A stretch of 64,000 bases of DNA from Pycnopodia helianthoides (GCA_032158295.1 CM063243.1:12926931-12990930); one strand, 5' to 3'. Shown: positions 33,801 to 44,014, numbered from the stretch's first letter. The notes: generated by a model from the sequence alone, not told the origin. Numbers and translations are program-made.

Positions 33801-35821
33801 AATCAATCCTTCAGATTGTTTGCATGTGTGCACTTTACATTCCTAAAGTACTCTTTGCTTACTTTTTTACACAGTTAAGCGTTAAAGACACTGGACACCT
33901 TTGGTAATTGTCAAAGATCAGTCTTCTCACTTGGTGTATCTCAACATATGCACAAAATAACAAACCTGTGAAAATTTGAACTCAATTGGTCATCGAAGTT
34001 GCGAAATAATAATGGAAGAAAAAACACCCTAGTCACACGAAGTTGTGTGCTTTCAGATGCTTGATTTCGAGACCTCACCCGTGAGCTCTCAAAATCAATT
34101 CAAATATTTTACTGAGAAATTACTTCTCTCTCAAAAACTACGTTACTTCAGGGGGAGCCGTTTCTCACAATGTTTTATACTTTCAACAGCTCTCCATTGC
34201 TCGTTACCAAGTAAGTTTTTATGCTAACAATTATTTTGAGTAATTACCAATAGTGTCCAGTGCCTTTAAATGGAAAATGCTGACTGTTAGTGCAGAATTC
34301 CACAATATTAAGCAAAGCCATAAAATAATAATAACAAAGTGTTATAAAGCGCACTATCTACCAAAGGTGCTCAAGGCGCTGTAACAATGTAAAGAGAAAA
34401 CAAAACAAAGGGAAAAGAACCTAAGAAAATTCAGTTAAGAAGAACTTTAAAATGCTTTTGACATGAGGTGTGTTTTCAGAGACTTCTTGAATGAGCGAAT
34501 AGTATTTGAGGTTTTAATGTGAAGAGGTAGAGCTGATTCCAGAGATGTGGTGCTGCAATGGAGAATGATCTGTCCCCCTAGGTGCGGTGAGATTTTACTT
34601 TTTAAAGAAGATATTTATTTCTAGAGCGAAGGTTGCGGGATGGTTTATAGATGTTAAGCATGTCCAGGATGTATGTTGGTGCTTGCCCATTGAGTGCTAT
34701 ATACACATGTGCTTAGCTCAAATAGAAAGTAATGCATGCACCCTACGTACACAAAACCAGTTCATTTTGTTAGCACAAATTTTGAAAATGTGTGGTGGTC
34801 GGAAACAGAGAAAATTCTGCCAGTGGTGGTTGGGAAATCCTGAGCGCCGGGATAGATAAGGCCTACTTGTTGTCTGTTCTGAGTAAACAACCCCAAAAGT
34901 TGTCTTTTGTACGTACAACAAGCAAACAAACTTGAGAGAATGACTGATCAGTAACTCAAGGTCAGTCAGAGATCTCTCAACCATGCACTCAGTTGTTAGT
35001 GCTAGTTCACCACTTGTACAGTTCCCATCCGACCTTCAGGTCAACCATCACATCACATGATTGATTGTCACATCACATGATTGATTGTCACATCACATGA
35101 TTGTGAGGCTTCAATAGAGCCTGGTACTGACTGTGAGTTCAGTAAGTCTGAGTATCACTTGACGATTGTTAAAAACCACGCAGGGTTTAAAATACATAAG
35201 TGTTCAGCAAAATTAAAAGAACCAATTGAAAACTTATGTGTCTGACCAAGAAACCCTATGAGTTACACAAAGAGATAAAACATACTGCATTTTTCATTGA
35301 AAACAAAAGCAGTCAATTTAAAATATCTCACTACAGGCTACAATAACGGCAACGTATATATTAAAAAAATTATATATTAAGAAAGAAATGCAGCTTTACT
35401 TGGGGAACACTTTAGGCTTAAAATGTTTAAGACTCGGAGTTAGTTAATTTCAATATTAAGAATGCAACTTCTAAAAGGAGTTAAGTTCATTGTTTTACTG
35501 AATGTAATAAAAAACTGGTCAGTTTAAATGATTAATCTTATTATCTATTTTATTAGTTAATAAATTATTTCAATATTACTTACACAAGTAGTACAGTAAC
35601 CAATTAAAAAACATGGGGAAACAAAGTTTATTTCATGAAATACCACAAACTAAAGGTTCCACATTCTTGTTTAGACTTTATTTTTTTACCTGATGTCTGT
35701 AGTTGTACCAGCCAGAGGATCCAGCCACTAGTAAAGCCCAGTGAATAGGTTCATTATCCTTCACAGGAACAGCCCGGACGCTGTACGCCAACGAGATCAG
35801 CACAAGCAGCAAGACCTTCAT
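24832..35821 (-). CDS. LGMN: Legumain (asparaginyl endopeptidase, family C13), complete
   Basis: Lysosomal cysteine protease cutting after Asn (and Asp at low pH), made as a zymogen. Twelve coding exons join in frame: 35821-35690, 33441-33344, 32397-32316, 31111-31026, 30933-30858, 29869-29807, 29187-29005, 28484-28308, 27760-27644, 26640-26470, 26008-25938, 24865-24832; 1,290 bases, 429 residues, against 433 in human. Residues 1-17 are a signal peptide ([17 protein letters not shown]). The catalytic triad is present: N40 in WYNYRHQ, H146 in FSDHGAT, C187 in [17 protein letters not shown] and WMEDSD supply substrate-pocket residues. The C-terminal death-domain-like activation part is more diverged but keeps cysteines in [16 protein letters not shown] and NLCE. 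No frameshift or lost active-site residue, so a functional enzyme is expected. Confidence 0.97.
25072..25102. repeat. (CAAA)n microsatellite
   Basis: Seven CAAA units in the last legumain intron region. Confidence 0.95.
25505..25690 (+). mobile_element. tRNA-derived SINE, same family as 9250 and 32020
   Basis: CCTCTGTGGACCCCCAGTTC then GAATCCTGC (B-box-like), then GGCATGTGGATTGGGTTTCA and CCCACATCTAAAACTGA, in the same order as the other copies. Confidence 0.85.
25938..26008 (-). CDS. LGMN: Legumain exon 12 (C-terminal prodomain)
   Basis: Encodes [20 protein letters not shown] then STD plus two bases. YVLxNLCE is the conserved last helix of the prodomain. Acceptor ATTAG, donor GTAAGT. Confidence 0.93.
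26470..26640 (-). CDS. LGMN: Legumain exon 11 (C-terminal prodomain)
   Basis: 57 codons, from [20 protein letters not shown] to [20 protein letters not shown], keeping the paired cysteines of the death-domain-like fold. Acceptor CCTTAG, donor GTCAGT. Confidence 0.93.
27644..27760 (-). CDS. LGMN: Legumain exon 10 (start of activation region)
   Basis: Encodes [20 protein letters not shown] then [19 protein letters not shown]; the PSPEVP block and following helix correspond to the junction with the C-terminal prodomain. Acceptor GTGCAG, donor GTAAGA. Confidence 0.93.
28308..28484 (-). CDS. LGMN: Legumain exon 9 (end of catalytic domain)
   Basis: Encodes [40 protein letters not shown] and a hydrophilic tail to DLADEP. 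NTSHV-QYG-like sequence is conserved at this point in the family. Acceptor TTACAG, donor GTAGGT. Confidence 0.95.
28749..28935. mobile_element. GGGCCCAATTTCAT-family MITE in a legumain intron
   Basis: Starts GGGCCCAATTTCATAAAAAT, ends CTGCTCTATAAATATGGGCC; the interior matches the copies at 6500 and 9294 (TACCAGCCAAAATAC, TGGTATCCTGCT, AGCAATATTTTCTGCTTA). Confidence 0.85.
29005..29187 (-). CDS. LGMN: Legumain exon 8: catalytic Cys
   Basis: Encodes [20 protein letters not shown], the [17 protein letters not shown] block and [17 protein letters not shown]187 in EACESGS is the nucleophile. Acceptor CCTGTAG, donor GTATCT. Confidence 0.97.
29236..29340 (+). repeat. Dispersed repeat (AAGGTT-CAGTAACACCATG family)
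   Basis: Contains ATACAATCTAATAAGGTTCC then AGTAACACCATG, like 370-512. Confidence 0.65.
29807..29869 (-). CDS. LGMN: Legumain exon 7
   Basis: 21 codons: [20 protein letters not shown] then K. Acceptor TTTGTAG, donor GTAAGA. Confidence 0.93.
30326..30702 (+). mobile_element. tRNA-derived SINE, near full length
   Basis: B-box region GAGGGTTCAAGTCTAGG, then TTGTGTCCTTAAGAGAGAAA-CTTAACTAT, AACCCAGTGCACTTATC, GTTCCTGGTTTGATTGGCTG and a GGGCTATATAAAAATTCAGT end. It shares the head and CTTAACYAT-ATTGCT block with the LINE-split SINE but has a different body. Lies in legumain intron 6. Confidence 0.85.
30858..30933 (-). CDS. LGMN: Legumain exon 6: catalytic His
   Basis: Encodes [20 protein letters not shown] then FPSSE; H146 in SDHGA is the catalytic histidine. 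Acceptor CTGCAG, donor GTAACT. Confidence 0.97.
31026..31111 (-). CDS. LGMN: Legumain exon 5
   Basis: Encodes [20 protein letters not shown] then IGSGKVIE. Acceptor TTCTTAG; the donor GTTTGA is weak but keeps frame with the next exon. Confidence 0.94.
31250..31598 (+). mobile_element. CAGGGCT...AGCCCTG element, copy 1
   Basis: 349 bases with CAGGGCTAGAATTTGG at the left and AAAATCGAGCCCTG at the right, flanked by AGTAAT on both sides. Matches 54708-55065 in inverse orientation. Ends resemble hAT elements; no coding capacity. Confidence 0.88.
31781..31965 (+). mobile_element. tRNA-derived SINE
   Basis: TTGCCGAGCGGTCTAGTTCT (A box) and GTGGGTTCGCATGCTGGTCA (B box), followed by a body with TTATGCATGGCGCTTAAATC. 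Confidence 0.75.
32020..32215 (+). mobile_element. tRNA-derived SINE, uninterrupted reference copy
   Basis: TTGGCTCAGTGGTTTC, CCCCAGTTCGAACCCCACTT, GCATGTGGATTGGGTTTTCT and an AATGAATGAATGA tail. Used here to show the insertion at 9294. Confidence 0.85.
32316..32397 (-). CDS. LGMN: Legumain exon 4
   Basis: Encodes [20 protein letters not shown] then LKDYIGE; the NxPNGxDVY loop is a C13 hallmark. Acceptor TTTACAG, donor GTAAGA. Confidence 0.96.
33344..33441 (-). CDS. LGMN: Legumain exon 3
   Basis: Encodes [20 protein letters not shown] then [12 protein letters not shown], matching the family's core beta strand after the WYNYRHQ helix. Acceptor TTTACAG, donor GTGAGT. Confidence 0.96.
33741..34325. 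mobile_element. Older GGGCCCAATTTC element split by a TTAA MITE
   Basis: 33741-33881 begins GGGCCCAATTTCTTGGCACT GC; 34270-34325 ends in a complementary GCAGAATTCCACAATATTAA then GCAAAGCCATAAA. The two parts resemble the half element at 6396. Confidence 0.55.
33882..34269. mobile_element. TTAA-flanked MITE, 388 bases
   Basis: TTAA then AGACACTGGACACCTTTGGT at the left; ACCAATAGTGTCCAGTGCCT then TTAA at the right, with about 25-30 bases of inverted match. No ORF of its own. TTAA target sites point to piggyBac or Kolobok. Confidence 0.88.
34326..34710. other. Probable dispersed repeat, no second copy here
   Basis: TATAAAGCGCACTATCTACC and the following text has the look of a genomic repeat, but nothing else in the window confirms it. 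Confidence 0.3.
35051..35104. repeat. 20-base tandem repeat, 2.7 copies
   Basis: Unit CATCACATGATTGATTGTCA, exact; in legumain intron 2. Confidence 0.92.
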
Positions 35822-35862
35822 CCTTTTAGGTAAAGCGTTACCTCCCCGGAATTCGAAATGAT
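35690..35862 (-). CDS. LGMN: Legumain exon 2: start codon, signal peptide, catalytic Asn
   Basis: ATG at 35821-35819; bases 35862-35822 are 5' UTR after a TTATCCAG acceptor. Encodes signal peptide then [20 protein letters not shown] and NYRHQ. The Met was chosen because a hydrophobic stretch follows at once and upstream codons belong to the UTR side of the acceptor. Donor GTAAAA. Confidence 0.95.
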
Positions 35863-36446
35863 CTGGATAAGAAAATATCAATAGTAACAAAGAGAACAAT
35901 TAATAACAATAGAACAAAGCTATTCATGGCCAAGTTTATTCATGAAATAAATTATGCAGTAATGACAGTTAACCAATCTAGATACAATCGAAAAAGGGGG
36001 ACAAAAACCACTCTAACTGCTAAAAACACTGACTAAGATCTGTCTGTGTTCATCTATTTCACACATTTTATGACAAAACTACCAAATCAACTTTTCAGAC
36101 TATGGGATCACTTGAACTTAATAAATAATGTAAACAGACCTTAACAATGATATTGGCAAGTGATCTTTAAAAAAATTAGATGTGAGCTTTTCAAAACTTA
36201 GTTTCTAGGGGAAACAAATTGTGTCAGTTAGAAGTAGTTTTGTAATAACAAAAAACGGGTGAAAAAATAAATTGATACAAGAATATTGGACAAATAATAA
36301 CCAATCAGAATATGGGTTATCTTTATGTACTGATCAGATCATTTGATAGGCGTGATTGATCTTGGACAGCAAGAAAGTGTTTAGGCCTACAGTTACCTTA
36401 GAGGAATTATTCCTTTATGTTTATTTAAATTTATTAATCAAAAATA

Positions 36447-36620
36447 ATGTGTGTGATGCCTCTAAAATGTCCTAGATTGCACCATAGAGCATCCAGTGTT
36501 ACCAAATTTTCCTGGGGCTCCGGACCCCATGTCGTAAAGGCTTCAGGTTTGCTCGTTCTTCTCGTAAAATGCCTTACACTACACGTGCAAATTACATCCT
36601 GGCTAGAATGCTGTTTCCAC
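36447..36620. repeat. Member of a diverged repeat pair (with 36780-36965)
   Basis: Shared order: AATGTGTG/AAATGCCTCT, AGATTGCACC-AGAGCA, a CCGGACCCC/ACGAACCCTAC block, GTAAAGGCTT/ATAAGGCCTT, TTGCT-GTTC-TCTC, and ATCCTGGCTAGAA/ATCTTGGCAAGAA. Confidence 0.7.
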
Positions 36621-36779
36621 ATTAACAGCAAGCATCATGTTTTCCCCCTAGCAGACCAATTTCCTCCCCCCTCCCCTCACCAAAAAAGTCAAACCCACAA
36701 ACAAACAACACACAATTTAACAAAATAATTGTTAAAAGGCAATTAAACTATGTCAGTGAATTTTCAACTTGGTAAAAGT

Positions 36780-36965
36780 AATGTGTAAAATGCCTCTGAA
36801 GTGTAATTAATAGATTGCACCGGAGAGCACTTGAAGTTAAATTTATTTTTGCCAGGGCCCTAAACTAAGGGGGCTACGAACCCTACACCATAAGGCCTTA
36901 CGCTTCACTTGCTGGTTCGTCTCATAGAAATACTCCATGCAATAATTTCATCTTGGCAAGAACGT
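36780..36965. repeat. Member of a diverged repeat pair (with 36447-36620)
   Basis: Second, independent-looking copy in the same orientation about 330 bases further on; probably a mobile element family rather than a satellite. Confidence 0.7.
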
Positions 36966-37999
36966 TTAGGGATGAGATTTGACGAATGTTTAAATTCCTG
37001 AAGAATGGCTGGTGGGCCTGGGTCTCCCCTTATTCTAGCCTTTAGTCCAAGCTAAAACGGCACACCCAGTTATCACCCATGAAAAAAGACCAGCCAGAGT
37101 GGCTTTTGTTAGGAGAACTTGAACTAGAATCTCTCAGATGTTACAAATCAGGAGTTTAACAGTAACTCTGTATATCATCAGCTACACAAAACTACAGGTT
37201 TGGACACAATGTGGAACCTATTTCTGTCTCCCTTTGGTGATTGGTTTACTTCTTTCAAGAAAATGTAAAAGCTCAAGTCAATGTGCTTTTGAGAAAATAC
37301 TGAAATCAGAAACAATCCTGAAAAAAAAAAAACATATGCATGAACATTGAACATTGGGGTCTCGACATGAACTGTCTATATTTGTAACTGTAGTGTTGAT
37401 CAACATTTGACAAAAATTGGGTCCCCCCCCCCTTAAAAAAATCCTGGATCCATGCCTGTTACTGTTAGTGCATGGCTGTTACTAAGTGTTAGTGCATGGA
37501 GGTGGTGTTACTTTAGTCAACTTCACAATGATCAATCGGTCAAATTCTACCTCTATGGTCTGGGACTGGGACGGAAAACACACAGAACTAATTAAAAGAA
37601 TACTGCGCTTAGTGTAGTTGGTCAATTGTCATCATTGATAGAGAGAATCATACACAATCCTACCATAATCCACGGAAAGATGACAGATCATCAACCCATC
37701 CCAATGCCGATGGCAGGCAGTGTGCCTCCCCGGCCCCCAAGGATTGGAGTGTAAACACAGCACAGTCATTTCAGTTCCATAGAAAAATAGAAGCTAGAGC
37801 AAGATACAGCCAGTGGAAATTCACGAATTCGCCAACTCATTGTAACTTACTTTGTTCACCCATGGAGGTATTCCTACCTCCATGGTTCACCAAGTATGTT
37901 TACTTACACAGTCACCATGATGAGGTAGATTGAAACACTTACACAAGTGTAAGTTTACATACACTACTTTCGATTATTATCTGGAGAATACTTACTTAC

Positions 38000-38160
38000 C
38001 GCTATTTTGATACAGTGCTCAGCAAATTTCTTAGTTGCTACTTTACTTGATGCGGTGATAACTGCCTTTTCTCTCAACTTCGTCTTTCGCTTTCCAGTTT
38101 CCAGTGAGATGATCGTAGTGTTGTGTGCATGAACACGAGACAAAAACAAGGTCAATGATG
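38000..38160 (-). other. LGMN: Probable non-coding first exon of legumain
   Basis: The legumain start exon has an acceptor in its 5' UTR, so an upstream exon is needed. A strong donor, ATAGCG|GTAAGTAAG, lies at 37999 on the minus strand about 2.1 kb upstream. The 5' end is not defined by sequence; 38160 is approximate. An in-frame 63-codon ORF here shows no family similarity I recognise. Confidence 0.5.
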
Positions 38161-38278
38161 TTTTATTTCACTCTGGGTCAACCATAGACTAGCTATTTAG
38201 TCTTTTTACATTACTTATGCGTGCTGCCCTCAACCAGAGAACAGACTAGATAAAAATAAAAAAGTGTCTTGTGAAATT

Positions 38279-38286
38279 TCACGTGA
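38279..38286. promoter_or_regulatory. TCACGTGA box upstream of legumain (CLEAR-like)
   Basis: Palindromic TCACGTGA about 120-280 bases upstream of the probable legumain first exon. This is the core of the CLEAR element bound by TFEB/MiT factors at lysosomal genes in vertebrates. Known: legumain is lysosomal. Inferred: the site is used here. Confidence 0.4.
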
Positions 38287-38988
38287 TTTTGACCAGATCG
38301 GGGAGTCCAGAATTATCATGACGTAATACTTGTATTAAAAATCGGGGGGGGGGGGGAAATACCAAGAGTGAATTCACATAAAACAAATCCCGATAGTGCC
38401 TTCCCCCCTCAAAATGAATAACAATCAAACAATAGAAACAAGCCTAGATCCAGATTTAGTCAAAGTTAAGTGTAGTATGCCATTACACTACAAAACTTTT
38501 GTAGTCAGTGTAAAACCATCACCCCCCTCCCCCCACGCCACGCCCTGCTGAAAAGCCATATCTTGCCTTGGTAGAGCATGAACCTTTACAGACTAAATCA
38601 AAATAAAAGGTTGCCATTCGTTCATTGATTAATTTACGCTAGTTGTTTCAGTTGCAGTTTCAGGTTTGGAAGTTTCAATGGCAAATTAAAATGTATTTTT
38701 ATAGCATAAATGCATAGGCTAGTTTCTGTTTGGCCCAGGCCCATGATGTATCGGCTCAGCAATGGTCTGATCTATAAAAGAAATCAAGAAACATTGTCCT
38801 ACAAAGGAAAACTATGAATATTTCATTCATGAATCTCATTGTATTGGTTGGAAATGTTAAACTAAAACAGCATTTTAATTCCATAAGTTACATTGTAATA
38901 TTAATCAAACACATGATCCAACACTGACAGAAAAACACAAGTAAACTCATTTCAAAATTCTGTAGGAATACCATTGACTGGTTAATAC

Positions 38989-38994
38989 TTTATT
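38989..38994 (-). terminator. Possible polyadenylation signal for DAAM
   Basis: AATAAA on the minus strand, one of two candidates (the other at 39938-39943) downstream of the DAAM stop. Using it implies a 3' UTR near 4.7 kb. It leaves about 0.7 kb to the putative legumain promoter. The hexamer is common by chance in AT-rich DNA, so this is weak. Confidence 0.3.
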
Positions 38995-39739
38995 AGTTAA
39001 ACATTTTGATACAAACATGACATACATACGCAGTTGTCAAATAACTTAATTAATGTTTGTACAAAGGACACGCATACATTAACAAAAGAGGGAGAAATGG
39101 ACAGAGCTGTCTATGGAGCGCCAGAACGAAACTTTAATTTTTTTTTTGAAGAAAAATAAAACTGAATCAGCAAAATATGTTGTTGAGAACTGAGAAGTTA
39201 TTTTAAACTAGTTGTTCTGTTTTTAACAAGAATCAGTAACTATTATTTTTGCAAAATGAACAGATAGGAGAAGAAATTTTACACACTCAATATTTAATAG
39301 TATCTTACTATAATAAAGCAATTATTTTAAACAAATTTTTTAACAAAGTGAAAAAGACAAAAATATATCAAATAAACCAGAACTTAATTTGTAATAATAT
39401 CTTTACATAGAAAGCATAAAATAATTTTGTACAACTAAATACACCAAAACTTTAGAATACATACATCGGGGTTGCTTCAATTATTATTTATGCGAATATG
39501 AAGCTATAGTTGAAACAAGACTTTTTTCCATTTCCATTGAGATAGATTCAACAACTTTTTACATTTTATGGCAGCTTGTACCACATGCAGAAATTGAAAC
39601 AGTTGTTAATCCTTAAAAAGATTCTTTGTTTTTTCCTTTAACACAGCAAATTGACTTCTTTTAGGCATTGCCTTCCCTTTGTTGGTGTATAACCAGACAT
39701 GTAACTGCATGGTCAAAAAGAGAGAGAGAGAGAGAGAAA

Positions 39740-39865
39740 AAAGGAAACTGCCAGGCACACCAATACTTTGTAGGTCTCCAGTGTTTTGAATTGCTCAATG
39801 GTACTGCTAAGAAACCAAAAACAAGGAAATCAGTGGATCCGCAGAAAAGTTGCGTGCCTGATTAA
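39740..39865 (+). repeat. Dispersed repeat shared with 12155-12270
   Basis: See the shared blocks ACCAATACTTTGTAG and GGAAATCAG...GTTGCGTGCCTG. A (GA)n run precedes it at 39719-39737. Confidence 0.5.
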
Positions 39866-41131
39866 ACCTAAACCTATCTCTTCTTCAAACTAGATATTTT
39901 GAAATAAGCAATGAATGCTGTCAAAAAACCAATGCACTTTATTGAATAAACATAATTTGTTTATCCGTTGTTGATTTCTAAGTGTTCTTGTTTACCCCCC
40001 CCCCCTAAAAGTGACAGATAACTGTCGCCAAACTGTTGAATTCATTGATACTAATGTTGGCTTAAATTTATACATCTCTTATTAGTCAAGGCAATCTCAA
40101 CCCTCATAAGGGGAAAAAAGAAAGAAGAAATTCATAATTCTAATTGTGTACTATACTTTGTTTTGAAGGCAAGACTGGAACAACTAGATTATGACAAAGA
40201 GTTTACCATATGTTCATAACTTTTAAGTTATTTTAAATCCAATGTTTGCTACTCTAAAAAATATGTTACTATATTTTTAGGTTGTTTGACATTTTGGAAT
40301 GATTTGAAGAAAAAATTATAATCATAATCAACAACGTTTATCGATAAACATCTGGAGAAATTTCCAGTACACAATCAGCACAAGTGAAAAGTCAAATCTT
40401 TAGAGACGTAAAAACCAACTGGACCCTGAAAAAGTATGACTGGAGACTAGACTGATTTATAAGAATCCCGGGTCACGCTATGAAAGTGTAGAAGTGCTCC
40501 ACAATGTCAAAATGATAAACAGGGTTAACTTAAAAGAAATTCTAACACCCCGGTTGTATGACTTTACCCAGGCTTTTACCTTTAAAACAAAGTATAATAT
40601 CTTTTCATTAGAAACAAAAAAAGGAAAAGAAAAGACAACATGTGCACAAATACTTTACTTGCTACAACATCATGTACATACACTATTGACCACATTGCAG
40701 CTATAACCTTTACTGTACACTGTTAGATAAACACTGTTAATATATCATCTTAAGCTGATCACGCAGATCAATTTGTCATAATCAATACCACATAATCAAT
40801 AAGTTCTCTTTTCAATATTCTATACAGCATTGCAGGCATGTCTTCCTTAATCGTGCAACTCTGGACTTTTCTCAGATTTCAAAATTAGTTTGAAATCCAC
40901 TCTTGAAAAGTTTCTATTAATTCTTAACAAAAAGTCTCCACCAAGAATAACCTATGTACAATTATAGCATGAAATCGTTTTACACAAAAGATATTTGCAT
41001 AAAAAGAGAAGCTTGCATTTTTATGGCTTTTTTTTTTTTTTTTTATTATTTTAAAACAATTTACAACTTGTTCTGCTTCTCAGGAACTGGGCTTCACACT
41101 TTGAGAGGTTGTAGCAATAAAAAGTCAATTG

Positions 41132-41192
41132 TGACCTTAAGGTCATATATATATATATGTAACTAGGTCAAATATACATGACCTTGAGGTCA
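41132..41192. promoter_or_regulatory. Two TGACCTTNAGGTCA palindromes around an (AT)n tract
   Basis: TGACCTTAAGGTCA at 41132-41145 and TGACCTTGAGGTCA at 41179-41192, 47 bases apart. Each holds two AGGTCA half sites in everted order, and the second contains the TCAAGGTCA extended half site used by orphan nuclear receptors. Function is unknown. Confidence 0.35.
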
Positions 41193-42429
41193 ATTATTCA
41201 TAACCATAGCAGAGTGTGTACAAATCAGTCCATATAAAGACAATAGTCAACTAAAGTATCTTTTATGAATAAGATTTCACAGAAACCTTGAGAAATTGGC
41301 CAAATCAAAGAAAAATAATGGTGAACATATTCCATCCAAAATGGTAATTAATTGAAATGTAAAGACAGGGACTAGGGGCATTTGTTAATAAAACAGAATC
41401 AGTCTTTTGAGCAGTCAACAGTGAACTTAAACAATTTTTTGAGTCAGAATTCTGTGCTACTTGGTGCACACAGCTTGTTTTACAACCACCTTTAGTTGTA
41501 ACTTAAGCTTAGATGATATTACCCTTTAAATTATTTAGTGAAACCCTGTTTAACCAACCAATGAAAACCTACATTTCAGCACAACTAAAAGAGACAACAA
41601 AAATGTCACTGAACAACCAAAATATACTTTAAAAACTGTGGCAATGGAACCCATATAACTGAATGTGTTCTAACGTTTTTAAGGTTGAAACTGTTTAAAG
41701 CTTTTAATACAGGGCTTATTAACAAACTGAAGTGATATTTACATTTTGTACAAACTAAATTCTTCAGCAGCTTACCACTTTGGTATCTAACATGAATTGA
41801 GTTGGTTTTAAAAAAGGAGTTCAAGAAAAGGTTGTCAAATCAAATTTGTACAAATTGGAATAAAAAACTGTCACATGAGATTACTTTACTAATTATATTG
41901 CCGGTTATCAAAATAGCAATGGGGGCTGGTTAACAATAGTTCTAGTTTCTAGATGAAAATTGTTTTGGTTTGGTCAGGGAAGACGCCTTGAATGGCAGGG
42001 GAAATAATTATACAAGTTCATATGAATTGGTTCAGGGGTCTGAACCTTGTCAAATTACCCCAATTGTGCTTCTACTTGAATACATGTATGCTTGATACTT
42101 TGGGACATTTCTAGGTACCTTAAATTTAACATCTAAAAAACGTCTTTAAAATGATTTTTTATTTCATTTTGATATCTTAGGATTTACAATGAAAAGTCAA
42201 AAAATGGAATGCCTCTGTTTAACCCTAAAATCAGATTTGCTTAAAAGGCAATTAAGCATTTACTTCAGCTCATTCTTAGTCAACATCTAAGTTTTTAAAA
42301 AAGAGAGTTGTAGAGTTGATTTCGGCCGATTTAAAGTTGAGAAATTTTCAGAAAGTACCAAGGGTTGTTTACATCACAGCAATCTGTCAAGAGCATACAT
42401 CAAGAGTACTACTCCTCAATTGAAAGTCA

Positions 42430-42500
42430 TTTTCAGATGTCGTCATGCTGGAGTACTTACACGCGCCCGTCAAGCACACACCTTAGACGAACTGCATGAC
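42430..42500. repeat. Dispersed repeat shared with 44231-44330
   Basis: TACTCCTCAATTGAAAGTCA then TTTTCAGATGTC and GGAGTACTTACACGCGC recur at 44231-44330 with an extra 12-base stretch there. Confidence 0.75.
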
Positions 42501-43732
42501 TATGCGTACGTATCATACATGTTCTTAGTACTCCATTATGGTAGATCTCCCTCACTGCTGTAGGAATGTGACGTCAGTGAGAGGGTCTATACAATGTGTT
42601 ATTGACCCAGTGTGTATGGTGCCTTGCAGTGAAATACTATTAAGACTTTTCCTGCTGTTTTCTCCCATACAAGACAGTATGATGAAATTGAGACTTTCAT
42701 GGATAAAGACTGGTGCTATCTTATCAACTGACTGCCAGTGTTTGGATCATACTGGTGGTATGAATCCCTGAATCATGGCCTCTTTGAGGTAAAGGACTAA
42801 GGTGCCGTCCGAGGTAATGGCTTTGGCAGTGACTACGACCGTAATGCCAAAACGTCCTATTCTTCAACCTTGCAGCCAACAGCCATAGTTGTAGCCAAAG
42901 CCGCTTGGTTTGAACATGGCCATGAGCAAACATGGCCGTTATTGAATGGACAGTTTAGGCTGCAGGTGTGGCCAGATAATTCAAAAATGGCCGGTCTACA
43001 ACATTGCAACTGTAGTCAGTGCCAAAATTGCACCAATTCTATCGAACATATTGAAGCTCTGAGTGAGTTTCAGGATTAGAAAAAATAAACTTTGCAGTAC
43101 TGGAGCCACAGCAGTGGAGACTTCTCATTGTGATACTGCAGTCAATCAGGGACGACATTAACCAATTCTGACAAAACTTGACAAGAGGCCATGCATATCT
43201 TTTTGATCAGAGCTACTGATGGATGTTAAGCTGTATGACTGAGGTCAAGCAACAAATTCACCCACAAGATATTTTTCAAGCAAATAGGGTATGGCTTTTT
43301 TGCAATGGCTAAAGGACATTTGAATTTTTCCAAATTGGGGATTGCAACAACGGTGATATGAATGTTTTTCAGTAAAAATAGCACCACTACAAACGCCTGA
43401 TGGACGTCACATTGAATGCAGCTGACATACAGATCTGAAACCTTCCATTGTAGTTGTAGTTTGATTGTGTTGCTCATTGGAAAGATACGTTTTCTTTTTG
43501 CAGAGACTTGTTGTTAAGAATTGCAGGATTTAAAGGAATTGAAATAAGACTGGTACTTTACAGCTGACACTGCAGACGTTGGCCTCAACTGGAATAGGAC
43601 AATGTACATTGCATTAAGGCAACCACTCTTGTTCTGAACGGCAGACAAATTTTCCTCAATATTTTCCTCCAATAGTGAAGCATTGTTGTTCTGAGTTAGC
43701 AATCATTATCTGTCCGACAGTGAAGAGTCTTT

Positions 43733-44014
43733 TTATATAGCTGTCATTTTTGATGAAGGCGTTACTGGTTTGGGTTTGCCGACGCGCTCCCTGCTCACTT
43801 CACTCATCTTGGGCCGGCTGTTTCCGTTGGAAGAGTTCTGGGTGGACTGGGTCTGTCGTTTGCGATTTCTCTTCATCTTGGCCATGTCCTCACCAAACAT
43901 GTCCCCTGTCCTCAGTGCCGAGATGAGGTCATCAAACTCTCCTTCACCTTCCCTAGTCCGGCCATTTTGTCCATCCTTCTTACTGGCTTTCCTCTTGCGC
44001 TCCCGATCAACTCT
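43733..44014 (-). CDS. DAAM1: DAAM last exon: DAD and stop
   Basis: 93 codons and TAA. The [20 protein letters not shown] stretch followed by KMKRNRKR is the diaphanous autoregulatory domain with its basic patch, which folds back on the N-terminal inhibitory region. The tail ends in SSKMTAI. Acceptor CCACAG. Confidence 0.95.
   Translation of the reverse strand, partial: RVDRERKRKASKKDGQNGRTREGEGEFDDLISALRTGDMFGEDMAKMKRNRKRQTQSTQNSSNGNSRPKMSEVSRERVGKPKPVTPSSKMTAI

Larger units (their letters stand above)
38995..43732 (-). other. Probable DAAM 3' UTR / intergenic DNA
   Basis: No ORF here looks coding on either strand. AT-rich sequence with a poly-T run near 41030, an (AT)n tract near 41146-41158 flanked by two palindromes, and a repeat near 42430-42500 shared with the last DAAM intron. 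The most likely content is a long 3' UTR plus spacer. Confidence 0.4.
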
